Assembly: GCA_902528575.1 (NCBI GenBank)
Contig: CABZSV010000007.1
Span: forward strand, 1 to 37,786
Direction of reading: 5' to 3'
Source of the DNA: an uncultured Pelagibacteraceae bacterium
GTDB lineage: Bacteria > Pseudomonadota > Alphaproteobacteria > Pelagibacterales > Pelagibacteraceae
DNA: 37,786 nt
Below are positions 24,238-33,828 of this stretch, in pieces; the first letter of the stretch is position 1, and each line of letters starts with the position of its first letter. The notes beneath the pieces were generated by a model. That model saw nothing but the letters and a program-made list of their open reading frames with translations, did not search any database and was not told the origin of the DNA. Made by a program: the position numbers and the translations under genes.

Positions 24238-24710
24238 ATATATTTAACGTCTTTAATTTCAAAATTTTTTACACCAGAGGGTGTATTTATTTCAACTAAA
24301 TCACTTTTATTTTTTCCAATCAAACCTTTGCCAATTGGTGATTGAAAGAAAATTAGTTTTTGTTTTAAATCTGCCTCATCTCTTCCAACAATTTTATAAT
24401 TAATTTTTTCACCAGTATCTAAATCTTCTAAATAAACTGTAGATCCAAAAATTACTTTTCCTTCATTGTTTAGTTTTGTAACGTCAATAACATTTGCTCT
24501 TGCAATAATATCGTTAATTTCTGTAATTCTTCCCTCATTATGAGATTGTTCTTCTTTAGCTGCATGATATTCAGCATTTTCTTTAAGGTCTCCATGGGAT
24601 CTCGCTTCAGCAATTGCAGCTACTATCTCAGGTCTTTTTTTTTCTTTTAAAAAAACTAATTCTTCTTTTAGTTTATTTAATCCGTTTAATGTTATTGGCT
24701 CTTTATCCAT
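24234..24710 (-). CDS. greA: Transcription elongation factor GreA
   Basis: GreA stimulates RNA cleavage by stalled RNA polymerase. The N-terminal coiled coil is [23 protein letters not shown], followed by the acidic-tip region [21 protein letters not shown]. The C-terminal FKBP-like domain holds [16 protein letters not shown]. The start [10 protein letters not shown] at 24710 gives 158 residues, the standard length. The open frame extends to 24731, but that would overlap hemF by 17 bp. It is the last gene of trmL-hemF-greA and converges on cca with a 4-bp overlap. Confidence 0.97.
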   Translation of the reverse strand: MDKEPITLNGLNKLKEELVFLKEKKRPEIVAAIAEARSHGDLKENAEYHAAKEEQSHNEGRITEINDIIARANVIDVTKLNNEGKVIFGSTVYLEDLDTGEKINYKIVGRDEADLKQKLIFFQSPIGKGLIGKNKSDLVEINTPSGVKNFEIKDVKYI

Positions 24711-24714
24711 TTTT

Positions 24715-25542
24715 TTATTTCCATTTTGCAACCGGAGGTAATGACATCAAAATTCCTTCAACATTACCACCAGTTTGTAGCCCAAATTTTGTTCCTCTAT
24801 CGTAGAGCAAATTAAATTCTGCGTATCGACCTCTTTTAATATACTGAAACTCTTTGTCTTTTAAAGTCCACTTTCTTTTTAATTTTTTTTTAATTATTTC
24901 ATTAAATAGCATTTGAAATGTAACACCAACATCTCTGACGAATTTAAAGTCATTTTCAAAATTATCATTTTTATAGTCAAAAAATATTCCACCTATACCT
25001 CTGGCTTCTTTTCTGTGAGGTAGATAAAAATATTCATCACACCACTTTTTGTATTTTTTATAATAATTTTTATTATGTCTATCGCACATTACCTTTAATA
25101 TTTTATGAAAGTTTTTCTTCTCTTTTTCATCTTTTATTGCTGGGGTTACATCCATACCTCCACCGAACCAACTCTTTGTTGTACAAATAAATCTAGTATT
25201 AAAATGCATTGCAGGAATATGGGGATTTTGCATGTGCATAACTATTGATATTCCTGATGCCCAAAATCTAGGATCTTTACTTGCGCCCGTTATGTTCTTT
25301 TGAAATTGCTTAGGAAATTTTCCATAAACTTTTGAAAAATTTACCCCTACTTTTTCAAAAATTTTTCCATTTTTAAGAATTCTATATTCACCACCACCCT
25401 CATCTTTTTTACTGCTTCTATCCCAAGAAGTTGATTGAAAATTTACTTTGTTTTTTTCAATTTTTAAAATGTCGTCACATATTGCATTTTGTAACAACAT
25501 AAACCAATTACTCGCTAAGTCTTTTTTAATTGAAATATCCAT
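24715..25542 (-). CDS. hemF: Coproporphyrinogen III oxidase, oxygen-dependent
   Basis: HemF makes protoporphyrinogen IX from coproporphyrinogen III using oxygen. The 275-residue protein contains the family blocks [24 protein letters not shown], then [23 protein letters not shown], and the C-terminal [22 protein letters not shown] with ESI-like SLPP. The enzyme supplies heme for the oxidase and bc1 complexes encoded nearby. The gene follows trmL by one base. Use of the oxygen-dependent form fits an aerobic surface-ocean organism. Confidence 0.96.
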   Translation of the reverse strand: MDISIKKDLASNWFMLLQNAICDDILKIEKNKVNFQSTSWDRSSKKDEGGGEYRILKNGKIFEKVGVNFSKVYGKFPKQFQKNITGASKDPRFWASGISIVMHMQNPHIPAMHFNTRFICTTKSWFGGGMDVTPAIKDEKEKKNFHKILKVMCDRHNKNYYKKYKKWCDEYFYLPHRKEARGIGGIFFDYKNDNFENDFKFVRDVGVTFQMLFNEIIKKKLKRKWTLKDKEFQYIKRGRYAEFNLLYDRGTKFGLQTGGNVEGILMSLPPVAKWK

Positions 25543-25543
25543 T

Positions 25544-26017
25544 TTATATTAATTCAATTTGACGCAAACTTTCTGCCAAAACAATGGCAACAGACGATGC
25601 AATATTAAGAGATCTTACTTGATTATTCATTGGTATTTTTAAACGATTTTTAATAATTTTATGAACCTTTTCGGGTACCCCAGCACTTTCTCTTCCAAAC
25701 AAAATAGTATCATCAGGCTTAAATTTAAATTTAGTATAATTTATTGAACCCTTAGTTGTCATCAATACGATTCTCTGTTTTTTCTTTGCTTCAAAAAATT
25801 TTTCCGAACTTTGATAAAACTCTATTTGACTATAGTCCATATAGTCCATAACCACTCTTTTAAAACGTTTGTCTGATAATAGAAAGCCACATGGTTCAAT
25901 TATTTCTAGTTTAGCACCCAAACAAGCACAAGTTCTTATGATTGCAGCAGTATTCTGAGGTATATCAGGCTCATACAAAGCTATTTTGGGTCCGAAAATT
26001 GTTGAATTATGTGTCAT
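25544..26017 (-). CDS. trmL: tRNA (cytidine(34)-2'-O)-methyltransferase
   Basis: This 157-residue SPOUT-family enzyme methylates the wobble ribose of tRNA-Leu in better-known species. It shows the opening IALYEPDIPQNTAAIIRTCACLG, then the knot motifs LFGRESAGVPEKVH and IPMNNQVRSLNIASSVAIVLAE. The length is that of TrmL rather than longer TrmH/RlmB relatives. It heads the trmL-hemF-greA unit and is divergent from petA with a 92-bp gap. Confidence 0.93.
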   Translation of the reverse strand: MTHNSTIFGPKIALYEPDIPQNTAAIIRTCACLGAKLEIIEPCGFLLSDKRFKRVVMDYMDYSQIEFYQSSEKFFEAKKKQRIVLMTTKGSINYTKFKFKPDDTILFGRESAGVPEKVHKIIKNRLKIPMNNQVRSLNIASSVAIVLAESLRQIELI

Positions 26018-26063
26018 TCTTTCAGTAGCAAAATAATTATTTTATATTATATGAATTTGTATA

Positions 26064-26092
26064 TTAACTATTTTAAATCAAAAAGAGATAAT
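26064..26092 (+). promoter_or_regulatory. Predicted petA promoter
   Basis: In the 92-bp gap between trmL and petA, TTAACT (26064-26069) and GATAAT (26087-26092) are separated by 17 bp. Transcription would begin about 10 bases before the GTG start. Both hexamers are fair rather than perfect matches, and AT-rich DNA gives many chance matches. Confidence 0.4.
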
Positions 26093-26109
26093 AATAAAAG
26101 CTACTAAAA

Positions 26110-26619
26110 GTGTCTGAAAAAAAAACAAAAAGAAGAGATTTTTTATTTACAGCTACCACAGCCGTAGGAGCTGTTGGTGCAGCTGCAGTGGTGTGGCCAA
26201 TGATAGATCAAATGAATCCAGACGCTTCTGTTAAAGCATTAGCTAGTACAGAGGTTGATGTAAGTTCATTAACACCTGGAAATACATTGACTGTTTTATG
26301 GAGAGGTAAACCAGTCTTTATAAGAAGAAGAACTCAAGAAGAAATTGATGAGGCAAGAGCCGTAAAGATGGAGGATTTAATTCATCCAGAAAAAGACGAA
26401 GATAGAGCAAAAAACCCCGAGTGGCTTGTTATGTTAGGTGTATGTACACACCTTGGATGTGTACCTCTAAATGATAAAGGTGATTATAATGGGTGGTTCT
26501 GTCCATGTCATGGATCTCATTATGATACTTCTGGAAGAATTAGAAAAGGACCAGCACCTTGGAATATGGAAGTGCCTAAATATGAATTCGTTGATGCAAA
26601 CACAATTAAAATTGGATAA
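26110..26619 (+). CDS. petA: Ubiquinol-cytochrome c reductase Rieske iron-sulfur subunit
   Basis: The Rieske subunit carries the [2Fe-2S] cluster of the bc1 complex. The 169-residue protein has an N-terminal twin-arginine-like stretch ([15 protein letters not shown]) leading into its membrane anchor. The cluster ligands are C112 and H114 (CTHLGC) and C131 with H134 (CPCHGSH); C117 and C133 would form the disulfide. The start is GTG at 26110. A run of nine A lies just inside (26117-26125), with the frame intact. petB follows after 5 bp. Confidence 0.97.
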   Translation: MSEKKTKRRDFLFTATTAVGAVGAAAVVWPMIDQMNPDASVKALASTEVDVSSLTPGNTLTVLWRGKPVFIRRRTQEEIDEARAVKMEDLIHPEKDEDRAKNPEWLVMLGVCTHLGCVPLNDKGDYNGWFCPCHGSHYDTSGRIRKGPAPWNMEVPKYEFVDANTIKIG

Positions 26620-26624
26620 AGAAA

Positions 26625-27887
26625 ATGAGTGACCACGAATACAGACCAAAATCGAAGGTAGGACAATGGTTTAATGATCGATTGCCACTATTAACTCTTG
26701 CAAATCATTTAACAGATTATCCGACTCCTAAAAATTTAAATTATTGGTGGACATTTGGTGGAATTTTAACTTTTTGCTTAATCACTCAAATTGTTACCGG
26801 ATTAACTCTTGCAATGCATTACATTGCTCACGCAGATATGGCTTTTGAGAGTGTTGAGCACATCATGCGGGATGTCAATTACGGTTGGTTAATTAGATAC
26901 ATTCATGCAAATGGTGCATCTATGTTTTTCTTAGCAGTCTACATTCATATTTTCAGGTCATTATTTTATGGTTCTTACAAAGCACCAAGAGAAATAATTT
27001 GGATAATTGGAATAATTATTTACTTGCTAATGATGGCGGCTGCATTTATGGGCTATGTATTGCCTTGGGGACAAATGAGCTTTTGGGGAGCAACTGTAAT
27101 CACAAATTTATTTAGTGCCATTCCATTAGTTGGAGAGGGTATTGTCACTTGGTTGTGGGGAGGTTATTCAGTCGACAACCCTACGTTAACTAGATTTTTT
27201 ACTTTGCATTATTTAATTCCATTTTTAATTTTAGGATTAGTTGTTTTACATATATGGGCTTTACATGTTCCTGGTAACAACAATCCAGTTGGAATAGATA
27301 TAAAAAAACCTTCTAAAGATACTGTACCTTTCCATCCTTACATAGTAATTAAAGATGGTTTTGCTTTATTAATGTTCATGATTGTGTTTGCTTTCTTTGT
27401 ATTCTACGCACCAAATATTTTAGGTCACGCAGATAATTATATCGAGGCAAACCCAATGGTAACACCCGCACACATTGTTCCTGAATGGTATCTCTTACCT
27501 TTTTATGCAATATTAAGATCAGTTCCTGATAAATTGTTAGGGGTTGTGGCAATGCTATCTGCAATATTAATTCTAGCTGTCTTACCTTGGTTAGATACTT
27601 CGAAAATTAGATCTGCTGTATTCAGGCCTTTGTACAGACAGTTTTACTGGATACTAGTTGCTGATGTTTTGATACTTGGTTATGTGGGTGCGATGCCAGC
27701 TGAAGGACTTTACTTGTTGATAGCAAGAGTTGCAACAGCGTATTACTTTTTGCATTTTTTAGTTATTCTTCCTGTTCTAGGCTTTAAAGAAAAAACTTTA
27801 CCAGTGCCTCTAAGTATTACCGAACCTGTTCTAGGTGGTTCACCAAATCTAGCTGCCGCCAGAAATAAAGAAAGTAAAATAGAATAA
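26625..27887 (+). CDS. petB: Cytochrome b of the bc1 complex
   Basis: The 420-residue membrane protein binds two b hemes and both quinone sites. Heme-ligand histidines are seen as two pairs in TLAMHYIAH / YIHANGAS...VYIHIF and LHYLIPF...VVLHIWALH. The Qo-site motif is [18 protein letters not shown]. The final segment contains the extra C-terminal helices usual in proteobacteria. It is followed by petC after a single base, giving the standard petABC order. Confidence 0.98.
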   Translation: MSDHEYRPKSKVGQWFNDRLPLLTLANHLTDYPTPKNLNYWWTFGGILTFCLITQIVTGLTLAMHYIAHADMAFESVEHIMRDVNYGWLIRYIHANGASMFFLAVYIHIFRSLFYGSYKAPREIIWIIGIIIYLLMMAAAFMGYVLPWGQMSFWGATVITNLFSAIPLVGEGIVTWLWGGYSVDNPTLTRFFTLHYLIPFLILGLVVLHIWALHVPGNNNPVGIDIKKPSKDTVPFHPYIVIKDGFALLMFMIVFAFFVFYAPNILGHADNYIEANPMVTPAHIVPEWYLLPFYAILRSVPDKLLGVVAMLSAILILAVLPWLDTSKIRSAVFRPLYRQFYWILVADVLILGYVGAMPAEGLYLLIARVATAYYFLHFLVILPVLGFKEKTLPVPLSITEPVLGGSPNLAAARNKESKIE

Positions 27888-27888
27888 G

Positions 27889-28668
27889 GTGAAAAATTTA
27901 TTTAAATTATTTTCTATAATAATCTTAATTATTACTTCAAATTCAAATTCTTTTGCTGCTGAAAAAGTAGAATATCTAAAAACTGACTGGAGTTTTAAGG
28001 GTCTATTTGGAAAATTTGATAGAGCTTCTCTTCAAAGAGGTTATCAAGTTTATACTGAAGTATGTGCCTCATGTCATTCGATGAAGTATTTAAGTTATAG
28101 AAATTTAGCAGAGCCAGGAGGGCCAGAATTCTCTGAAGCTCAAGCTAAAGCTATAGCAGCTTCATTTGAAGTAACTGATGGTCCAAATTCAGATGGTGAA
28201 ATGTTTACAAGACCAGGTAAATTATCTGATAAATTTGTAATGCCATATGACAATGTAAAAGCTGCCCAAGCGGCAAATGGTGGTGCATACCCTCCAGACA
28301 TGTCTGTTTTGGTTAAAGCTCGAGGTGGTGGAGTTGATTACATATATTCTTTATTACAAGGATATGAAGAAGCTCCTAGCAACGTATCTTTAGATGACGG
28401 AGTTTATTACAACAAATATATGTATGGTAATAAAATTAGAATGGCTGCTCCATTATCAGATGGATTAGTAGAGTATGGTGACGGAACAAATGCAACAGTA
28501 GAACAGATGTCAAAAGATGTAACGACCTTTTTAATGTGGTCAGCTGAACCTCATTTAGAATCTCGACATCAGATGGGCTTTAAAGCGATTGTTTATTTAA
28601 TTATTTTAACTGTTTTAGTTTATTTTAGTATGAAAAGAATCTGGTCACGTGTTGAATCTGAAGTTTAA
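27889..28668 (+). CDS. petC: Cytochrome c1 of the bc1 complex
   Basis: The 259-residue protein has a signal peptide (to SFAAEK), a c-type heme site CASCH (about residues 55-59) and a C-terminal membrane anchor (AIVYLIILTVLVYFSMKR). The sixth ligand methionine is likely in the NKIRMAAPL region. The start is GTG at 27889. Its last 24 bases overlap the 3' end of ychF on the other strand, so no terminator fits between them. Confidence 0.96.
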   Translation: MKNLFKLFSIIILIITSNSNSFAAEKVEYLKTDWSFKGLFGKFDRASLQRGYQVYTEVCASCHSMKYLSYRNLAEPGGPEFSEAQAKAIAASFEVTDGPNSDGEMFTRPGKLSDKFVMPYDNVKAAQAANGGAYPPDMSVLVKARGGGVDYIYSLLQGYEEAPSNVSLDDGVYYNKYMYGNKIRMAAPLSDGLVEYGDGTNATVEQMSKDVTTFLMWSAEPHLESRHQMGFKAIVYLIILTVLVYFSMKRIWSRVESEV

Positions 28669-29718
28669 TACATCTCCATCTTTAACAATATAGTCTTTAC
28701 CCTCTAATCTCATTTTTCCGTTAGCCTTAGAATTTACCCATCCATTATTGGCTACAAAATCCTCATAAGATATAGTTTCAGCTCTAATGAAACCTTTTTC
28801 AAAATCTGTATGAATTTCTCCTGCAGCTTTAGGTGCAGTACAATTCTTTTGTATTGTCCACGCTCTTGTTTCTTCAGGTCCAGAGGTAAAATATGTATCA
28901 AGTTCTAATATTTTATACCCCTTTTGAATTAACATACTTAAACCTGTATCTTTTAAACCAATCATATTCATATAATTTTTTTTTTCATCTTCTGCTAATT
29001 CATTTATTTGGTTTTCTATGTCTGCAGAAACAATCAGAGTGTTATCTTTTCCAAATTTTTCGATAAAGTCTTTAGTATATTTATTTCCATTCTGTACGCT
29101 TTGTTCATCTACATTACAAACAAAGATCTTTGGTTTTATTGATAAAAGACCACTTTGATTAAGTTGTTTTGTATCAAATTGAGAATTTAATATTGATATA
29201 TCTTTATCATTATTAATGCAGTCTAATGCAATCTCTAAAATCTTAAGCTGGTCTTCGTCCACATTTTTTTTATTATTTTTTTCAAGTCTTTTTTGTATAG
29301 ATTCTAGGTCAGCTAGCAACATCTCAGTTTCAATGATCTCAAGATCTCTTATAGGGTCAACGTAAGGATTAACATTTTGAATATCGTCTGAGTCAAAGCA
29401 TCTAATCATATGAATAACTGCATCAACTTCCCTTATATGGGACAGAAATTTATTGCCTAATCCTTCACCTTTAGATGCACCTTTAACAAGACCAGCTATA
29501 TCCACAAATGAAATAGTTGTATTTATTGTTTTTTTTGATTTTGAAACTCCTGATAATTTGTTCAATCTTTCATCTGGAACGGGGACTACTCCCACATTGG
29601 GATCTATCGTACAAAATGGAAAATTTGCAGCTTGGGCTTTGCTTGAGTTTGTAAGTGCGTTGAAGAGTGTAGATTTACCCACATTAGGCAAACCAACAAT
29701 TCCACATTTAAAACTCAT
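28645..29718 (-). CDS. ychF: Redox-regulated ATPase YchF (Obg/OLA1 family)
   Basis: YchF is a ribosome-associated P-loop ATPase. The 357-residue protein starts FKCGIVGLPNVGKSTLFNAL (Walker A), then SFVDIAGLVKGASKGEGLGNKFL (G3). A NVDE-type motif (VCNVDEQ) replaces NKxD, which is why the family prefers ATP. The TGS-like C-terminus includes FTSGPEETRAWTI and GEIHTDFEKGFIRAE. The ATG overlaps the pth stop by one base. Pairing of pth and ychF is very widespread. Confidence 0.97.
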   Translation of the reverse strand: MSFKCGIVGLPNVGKSTLFNALTNSSKAQAANFPFCTIDPNVGVVPVPDERLNKLSGVSKSKKTINTTISFVDIAGLVKGASKGEGLGNKFLSHIREVDAVIHMIRCFDSDDIQNVNPYVDPIRDLEIIETEMLLADLESIQKRLEKNNKKNVDEDQLKILEIALDCINNDKDISILNSQFDTKQLNQSGLLSIKPKIFVCNVDEQSVQNGNKYTKDFIEKFGKDNTLIVSADIENQINELAEDEKKNYMNMIGLKDTGLSMLIQKGYKILELDTYFTSGPEETRAWTIQKNCTAPKAAGEIHTDFEKGFIRAETISYEDFVANNGWVNSKANGKMRLEGKDYIVKDGDVLNFRFNT

Positions 29719-30278
29719 TATTTATTATTTACAGTGCTAGAGAATAAATCTAATTTTTTGTCGATAAGTATTGAAATAGAATCTGTGATGTTATTAGTAA
29801 TCTTTTCCAATCCAAGCATTTCATCTTCATCAAAATTTTGAAGAACAAAATCACTAACTTCCATTTTATCTTTTGGTTTACCAATTCCTATTCGCACTCT
29901 TGAATAATCTTTGCCAATAAACTTATCTATTGATGCAATTCCGTTATGTCCTGCATCAGAGCCACCAAATTTTGCTTTTATTTTTCCAAATTCTACATCT
30001 AGATCGTCATGAAAAACGATAACATCCTCAGCATCTAATTTGAAATATTCAATTAATTCTCTAATACAAATTCCAGAATTATTCATAAATGTTAAAGGTT
30101 TAATAGCGTAAACTTTTTGATCTCCTACATTACCAGTTGTAAGAAGTCCTTTAAATTTTGGTTTTTGTTTTGAAAGTCCAAATTTTTTATTTATTGCATC
30201 TATGATTTTGAAACCAATATTATGTCTATTGTTTTCACTGTCTGGGGTTGGATTGCCTAATCCTACAAGTAGAAGCAT
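29718..30278 (-). CDS. pth: Peptidyl-tRNA hydrolase
   Basis: Pth frees peptides from tRNAs dropped by the ribosome. The 186-residue protein has LLLVGLGNPTPDSENNRHNIG with the catalytic histidine in RHN. It also has PLTFMNNSG and the catalytic-aspartate block VIVFHDDLDVEFGKIKAK, then GGSDAGHNGIASI. The rplY-pth-ychF order, with prs upstream, is a conserved bacterial arrangement. A 41-bp gap separates it from rplY. Confidence 0.97.
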   Translation of the reverse strand: MLLLVGLGNPTPDSENNRHNIGFKIIDAINKKFGLSKQKPKFKGLLTTGNVGDQKVYAIKPLTFMNNSGICIRELIEYFKLDAEDVIVFHDDLDVEFGKIKAKFGGSDAGHNGIASIDKFIGKDYSRVRIGIGKPKDKMEVSDFVLQNFDEDEMLGLEKITNNITDSISILIDKKLDLFSSTVNNK

Positions 30279-30319
30279 AAAATATTAGTATTGGAGGATA
30301 AAATTCAATTTTAATTAAC

Positions 30320-31033
30320 TTATTTTTTTTCTTCAGCAGGTTTTTTGTCTTCACCTTCTTTTTTATCAACTTCAGCCGCTGGTTTCTCTCCACCTTCAGC
30401 TGCTGCCGCCTCTGCTCCTTCAGCACCTTCACCCTCAGCTGCCTCAGCTTCTGCAGGTTTTTCAGGTTCTTTCATTACAGTAGGAGCTGCAAGAGTTGCA
30501 ATTACGAAATCTCTTCCTTGAATCGTAGGAGTAACGTCATTGTCAAGATTTATAGATGAAATCTTAAAACTCTCTCCAATATCAACTCCATCAAGATCTA
30601 TTACAAGATTTTCAGGAATTTTTTCGCTTGGACATTTTAGCTCAACTTTTCTTCTCACAATGTTTAAAACCCCACCTCTTTTCAAACCAGGAGATTTTTC
30701 GTGATTCAAAAATTTTACTGGAACTTCAATTCTAACTTTTATTCCTGTAACTATTCTAAGAAAGTCTACATGAATTGGTTCATCTGAAATAATGTCATAT
30801 TTTATTTCTCTTGGCAGAACTTTTTGAGGTTTGCCATCAACATTTAAAGTTATGATGCTTGATAAAAAGTTTTCTTTTTCAATCAGTGACTTAAGTATTT
30901 TTTTAGATATTGAAATCTTTTCGTTTTGAGCTTCACCGCCATAAATTATCGCGGGCACATTACCGTTATCCCTCAGCGAATTAAGCTCACCTTTAGTTTT
31001 GGTATTTCTGATATTGGCGTCTAATGAATTCAT
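30320..31033 (-). CDS. rplY: Ribosomal protein L25/general stress protein Ctc, with an acidic Ala/Glu-rich tail
   Basis: This binds 5S rRNA in the large subunit. The N-terminal L25 domain contains GELNSLRDNGNVPAIIYGG, and the C-terminal CTC domain includes VPVKFLNHEKSPGLKRGGVL and HVDFLRI. The family core ends near residue 190. The remaining 45 or so residues are low complexity, made of Glu, Ala, Gly, Lys and Pro. Such tails occur in other alphaproteobacterial L25 proteins and vary in length. The tail is noticeably less AT-rich than the rest of the window because of Ala and Gly codons. Confidence 0.95.
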   Translation of the reverse strand: MNSLDANIRNTKTKGELNSLRDNGNVPAIIYGGEAQNEKISISKKILKSLIEKENFLSSIITLNVDGKPQKVLPREIKYDIISDEPIHVDFLRIVTGIKVRIEVPVKFLNHEKSPGLKRGGVLNIVRRKVELKCPSEKIPENLVIDLDGVDIGESFKISSINLDNDVTPTIQGRDFVIATLAAPTVMKEPEKPAEAEAAEGEGAEGAEAAAAEGGEKPAAEVDKKEGEDKKPAEEKK

Positions 31034-31078
31034 AAAAACTAGGTTTTTTAGCTTAAGTTCCTTAATAACTCAAGGTAT

Positions 31079-32011
31079 TTATTTGAATAAGTCTGATACT
31101 GAGGTTGAATTAGATATTCTTTTAATTGCTTCACCCATAAGACCTGAAATTGACAGAACTTCAATGTTTTTTGCACCTTTAACTCTGTTCATGTTATCAA
31201 TTGTATCAGTTATTACTAAATTTTTAATTACTGATTTTTTAATTTTATTTACAGCTTCTCCACTAAGTACACCGTGAGTAATGTAAACATAAACTTCTTT
31301 GGCACCTCGATCTTTAAGAGCCTTAGCTGCGTTTACAATTGTACCACCTGAATCGATTATATCGTCAACAAGAATACAAGTTTTTCCTTTAACATCTCCA
31401 ATAATATTCATTACTTGCGATTGACCGGGCTTTGGTCTTCTTTTATCTACAATTGCTAGTCCAACATTTAAAATCTTTCCTAGTGCTCTAGCTCTCTCAG
31501 TACCACCAACATCTGGTGCAACACAAATTAGATTTTTACTTTTTATCTTTTTTTTTACATGTCTTGCAAAAATAGGTGTTGCGAACAAGTTATCTACTGG
31601 AATATCAAAAAATCCTTGAATTTGTCCTGCATGCAAATCAACAGTAACAACTCTATCTGCTCCTGCTTTAGTAATTAGATTTGAGACAAGTTTTGCTGAA
31701 ATTGAGGTTCTTGGCGCAACTTTTCTATCTTGTCTAGCATAACCAAAGTACGGAATAACAGCAGTAATATTTTTCGCTGACGATCTCTTAAGTGCATCAA
31801 TACATAGTAATAACTCCATTAGGTTATCATTTGCAGGAGATGAAACAGATTGAATTAAAAAAATACTATTACCTCTAATATTTTCATTTATTTCCACATA
31901 GATTTCTCCATCAGAAAAATTTCTAATACTAGAGTTTACTAATTTAGATTTTAGATATTTAGCAATTCTCTTGCTTAATGGTTTGTTGCTATTCCCGGAT
32001 AATAATTTCAT
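31079..32011 (-). CDS. prs: Ribose-phosphate pyrophosphokinase (PRPP synthase)
   Basis: Prs makes PRPP for nucleotide, histidine and tryptophan synthesis. The 310-residue protein starts [20 protein letters not shown] and carries the flexible loop region [10 protein letters not shown]. It also carries [12 protein letters not shown] and the PRPP-binding site [18 protein letters not shown]. Length and motifs are those of class I enzymes. It lies 9 bp after pgeF and 45 bp before rplY. Confidence 0.98.
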   Translation of the reverse strand: MKLLSGNSNKPLSKRIAKYLKSKLVNSSIRNFSDGEIYVEINENIRGNSIFLIQSVSSPANDNLMELLLCIDALKRSSAKNITAVIPYFGYARQDRKVAPRTSISAKLVSNLITKAGADRVVTVDLHAGQIQGFFDIPVDNLFATPIFARHVKKKIKSKNLICVAPDVGGTERARALGKILNVGLAIVDKRRPKPGQSQVMNIIGDVKGKTCILVDDIIDSGGTIVNAAKALKDRGAKEVYVYITHGVLSGEAVNKIKKSVIKNLVITDTIDNMNRVKGAKNIEVLSISGLMGEAIKRISNSTSVSDLFK

Positions 32012-32020
32012 TAAAGAAGC

Positions 32021-32779
32021 CTAATAAAGCATAATTATTGAAATATTTCTACCATAATCATCATGATTTAGCCTTAACGCTCTTCTTGCACTAAAAAAAT
32101 TATTATTAATATCAAATGTATCAATATTTAAAGACTCAATATTTTTTATTTTATTCTTTAAAAGACATGATTTTACATATTTAGGTAAATCAAAATAAAG
32201 CTTTTTGTACTTAATTTTAAAAAATTTATTATTTTTTTTATCCTTTTTTATAAATTTTCTTTTAAAATCTGCTTTTACTTCGTAATTTTTAGCCGAGATA
32301 GCAGGTCCGATAGCTGCAGTAATATTTTTAGGATTAGATCCTTTTTTGATCATAAATTGGATTACTTTGCTAATTATATCTTTGTATGCACCTTTCCACC
32401 CCGCATGAATTGCTGCAACTAATTTTGTTCTTTCATCACAGATTAAAATTGGCACACAATCAGCAGTTAAAACGCCAATTGGCATGTTTTTTTGGTTTGT
32501 AATTACTGCGTCTGCTTTTGGTTTTGATTTAAATGTGTTTTTTTCATCAATATAAACAAATTTATTACTGTGTATTTGATGAAGTAAAAAAATACTTTTA
32601 GCGGTGCTTTTTATTTTTTTTATAACTATTTTTAAATTTTTTTTAACATCTGACGGATTGTCTTTAGAACCAGGACCACAATTTAAACTTTTATAAATTT
32701 TTTTTGATTTACCGCCAGTTTTATTAAAAAAACCATGTTTAATAGTTTTAATTTTTGAGAGTTTTTTTGATTTTATCAA
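32021..32779 (-). CDS. pgeF: PgeF/YfiH family protein (peptidoglycan editing factor, multicopper-polyphenol-oxidase-like fold)
   Basis: The 252-residue protein has the family blocks FLLHQIHSNKFVY, GVLTADCVPILI, AAIHAGWKGAYKDII and ITAAIGPAISAKNYEV. The metal-binding His and Cys residues of the family are in the first three. In E. coli the protein removes wrongly built cell-wall precursors, and relatives act on purine nucleosides. Which activity holds here is not visible. It overlaps the midA-like gene by 4 bp; the lgt-midA-pgeF order is common in alphaproteobacteria. Confidence 0.9.
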   Translation of the reverse strand: MIKSKKLSKIKTIKHGFFNKTGGKSKKIYKSLNCGPGSKDNPSDVKKNLKIVIKKIKSTAKSIFLLHQIHSNKFVYIDEKNTFKSKPKADAVITNQKNMPIGVLTADCVPILICDERTKLVAAIHAGWKGAYKDIISKVIQFMIKKGSNPKNITAAIGPAISAKNYEVKADFKRKFIKKDKKNNKFFKIKYKKLYFDLPKYVKSCLLKNKIKNIESLNIDTFDINNNFFSARRALRLNHDDYGRNISIIMLY

Positions 32780-33828
32780 TTTTGAAAACCTGTTCTAAAA
32801 TTATTTTTCTTATTTTTTATAAGCATGACTTTGAATAATTCACCCATCTGCTTGTCATCTATCAAACGTCTTACCCTATAAAATAAATCTGCTTTTTTAG
32901 AAAATGCTATATTTTTGCTGATTATTTCTGCTCTTTGAAGAATACCCATACTTGTTAAAAATTTTTTTTGATTTGTAAAAATTGAATTAATTTCTTTAAA
33001 CTGACTTATAAACTTCTCAAAAGAATGAAAGTTTATATTGTAAGTAATATCAGAGTCTCCAATATTTTCTAAAATGTTAGAATATTTATGGTTATTTACC
33101 GCCTGAAGAGTTTCATGCATTTTGCTGTCTGCATAACCATAATCAATTATTAACATTCCTCCATCATTTTTTTGCACTAGGTCGCAAATTGTTCTTAAAT
33201 ATTTAAAAGTGTCTGGTGAATATTCTATTATGTTCTGATTTTTTGATATTTCAAAATTTAGATATTTTTCAATTTTTTCTATATCTATTTTTTCTTCTTT
33301 AAATTCAGCTTTTTTTGAATCATTCATAAACACGTATCTTTCAAACCAACCATCTTTTTTTTTAAAAAATTGTTTGATTGGTACGGCATCAAAGAATTCA
33401 TTAGCTAAATAAATTGTTGGGTTAGAGTTTATTTTTTCAATATCTTTTAACCATGAAAATTTTTTAGAATTTAAATTTTTTTTTTGTTCATTTATTAAAA
33501 AATCACTTTTTTCATGAATTACAAAACTGCAGGCATTGTAACATTCGGGAAAATTTATAAGTGTCTCATCAATGACTTTCATCATTTCGCCATTTCCAGC
33601 TCCCAGTTCTAGCAAATTAAATTTTTTTGGTGAGCCTAAACTTTTCCAAAAAGTAATTGTCCAAATTGCAATAATCTCTGAAAATAATCTTGAGATATTG
33701 GGAGCAGTAATAAAATCTCCATCTTCACCAAAAGGATTCTTTTTCATATAAAAACCTTTATCCTTATCGTAAAGAGCAAAATTTATAAATTGATCTAATG
33801 GTAAATTATTTGTTTTAGCGAGTTTCAT
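32776..33828 (-). CDS. SAM-dependent methyltransferase, MidA/NDUFAF7 family
   Basis: The 350-residue protein has the family start LPLDQFINFALYDKDKGFY with GDFITAPNISRLFSE. The SAM site is FNLLELGAGNGEMM, followed by IYLANEFFDAVPIKQF and GGMLIIDYGYAD. The mitochondrial relative NDUFAF7 methylates an arginine of complex I during assembly. A like role in this alphaproteobacterium is plausible but inferred. The ATG overlaps lgt by 14 bp. Confidence 0.9.
   Translation of the reverse strand: MKLAKTNNLPLDQFINFALYDKDKGFYMKKNPFGEDGDFITAPNISRLFSEIIAIWTITFWKSLGSPKKFNLLELGAGNGEMMKVIDETLINFPECYNACSFVIHEKSDFLINEQKKNLNSKKFSWLKDIEKINSNPTIYLANEFFDAVPIKQFFKKKDGWFERYVFMNDSKKAEFKEEKIDIEKIEKYLNFEISKNQNIIEYSPDTFKYLRTICDLVQKNDGGMLIIDYGYADSKMHETLQAVNNHKYSNILENIGDSDITYNINFHSFEKFISQFKEINSIFTNQKKFLTSMGILQRAEIISKNIAFSKKADLFYRVRRLIDDKQMGELFKVMLIKNKKNNFRTGFQN

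Noticed and set aside
30235..30432. Lys-rich 65-codon frame on minus at the end of rplY
   Set aside because: It is an alternative frame over the low-complexity L25 tail, without a ribosome site.
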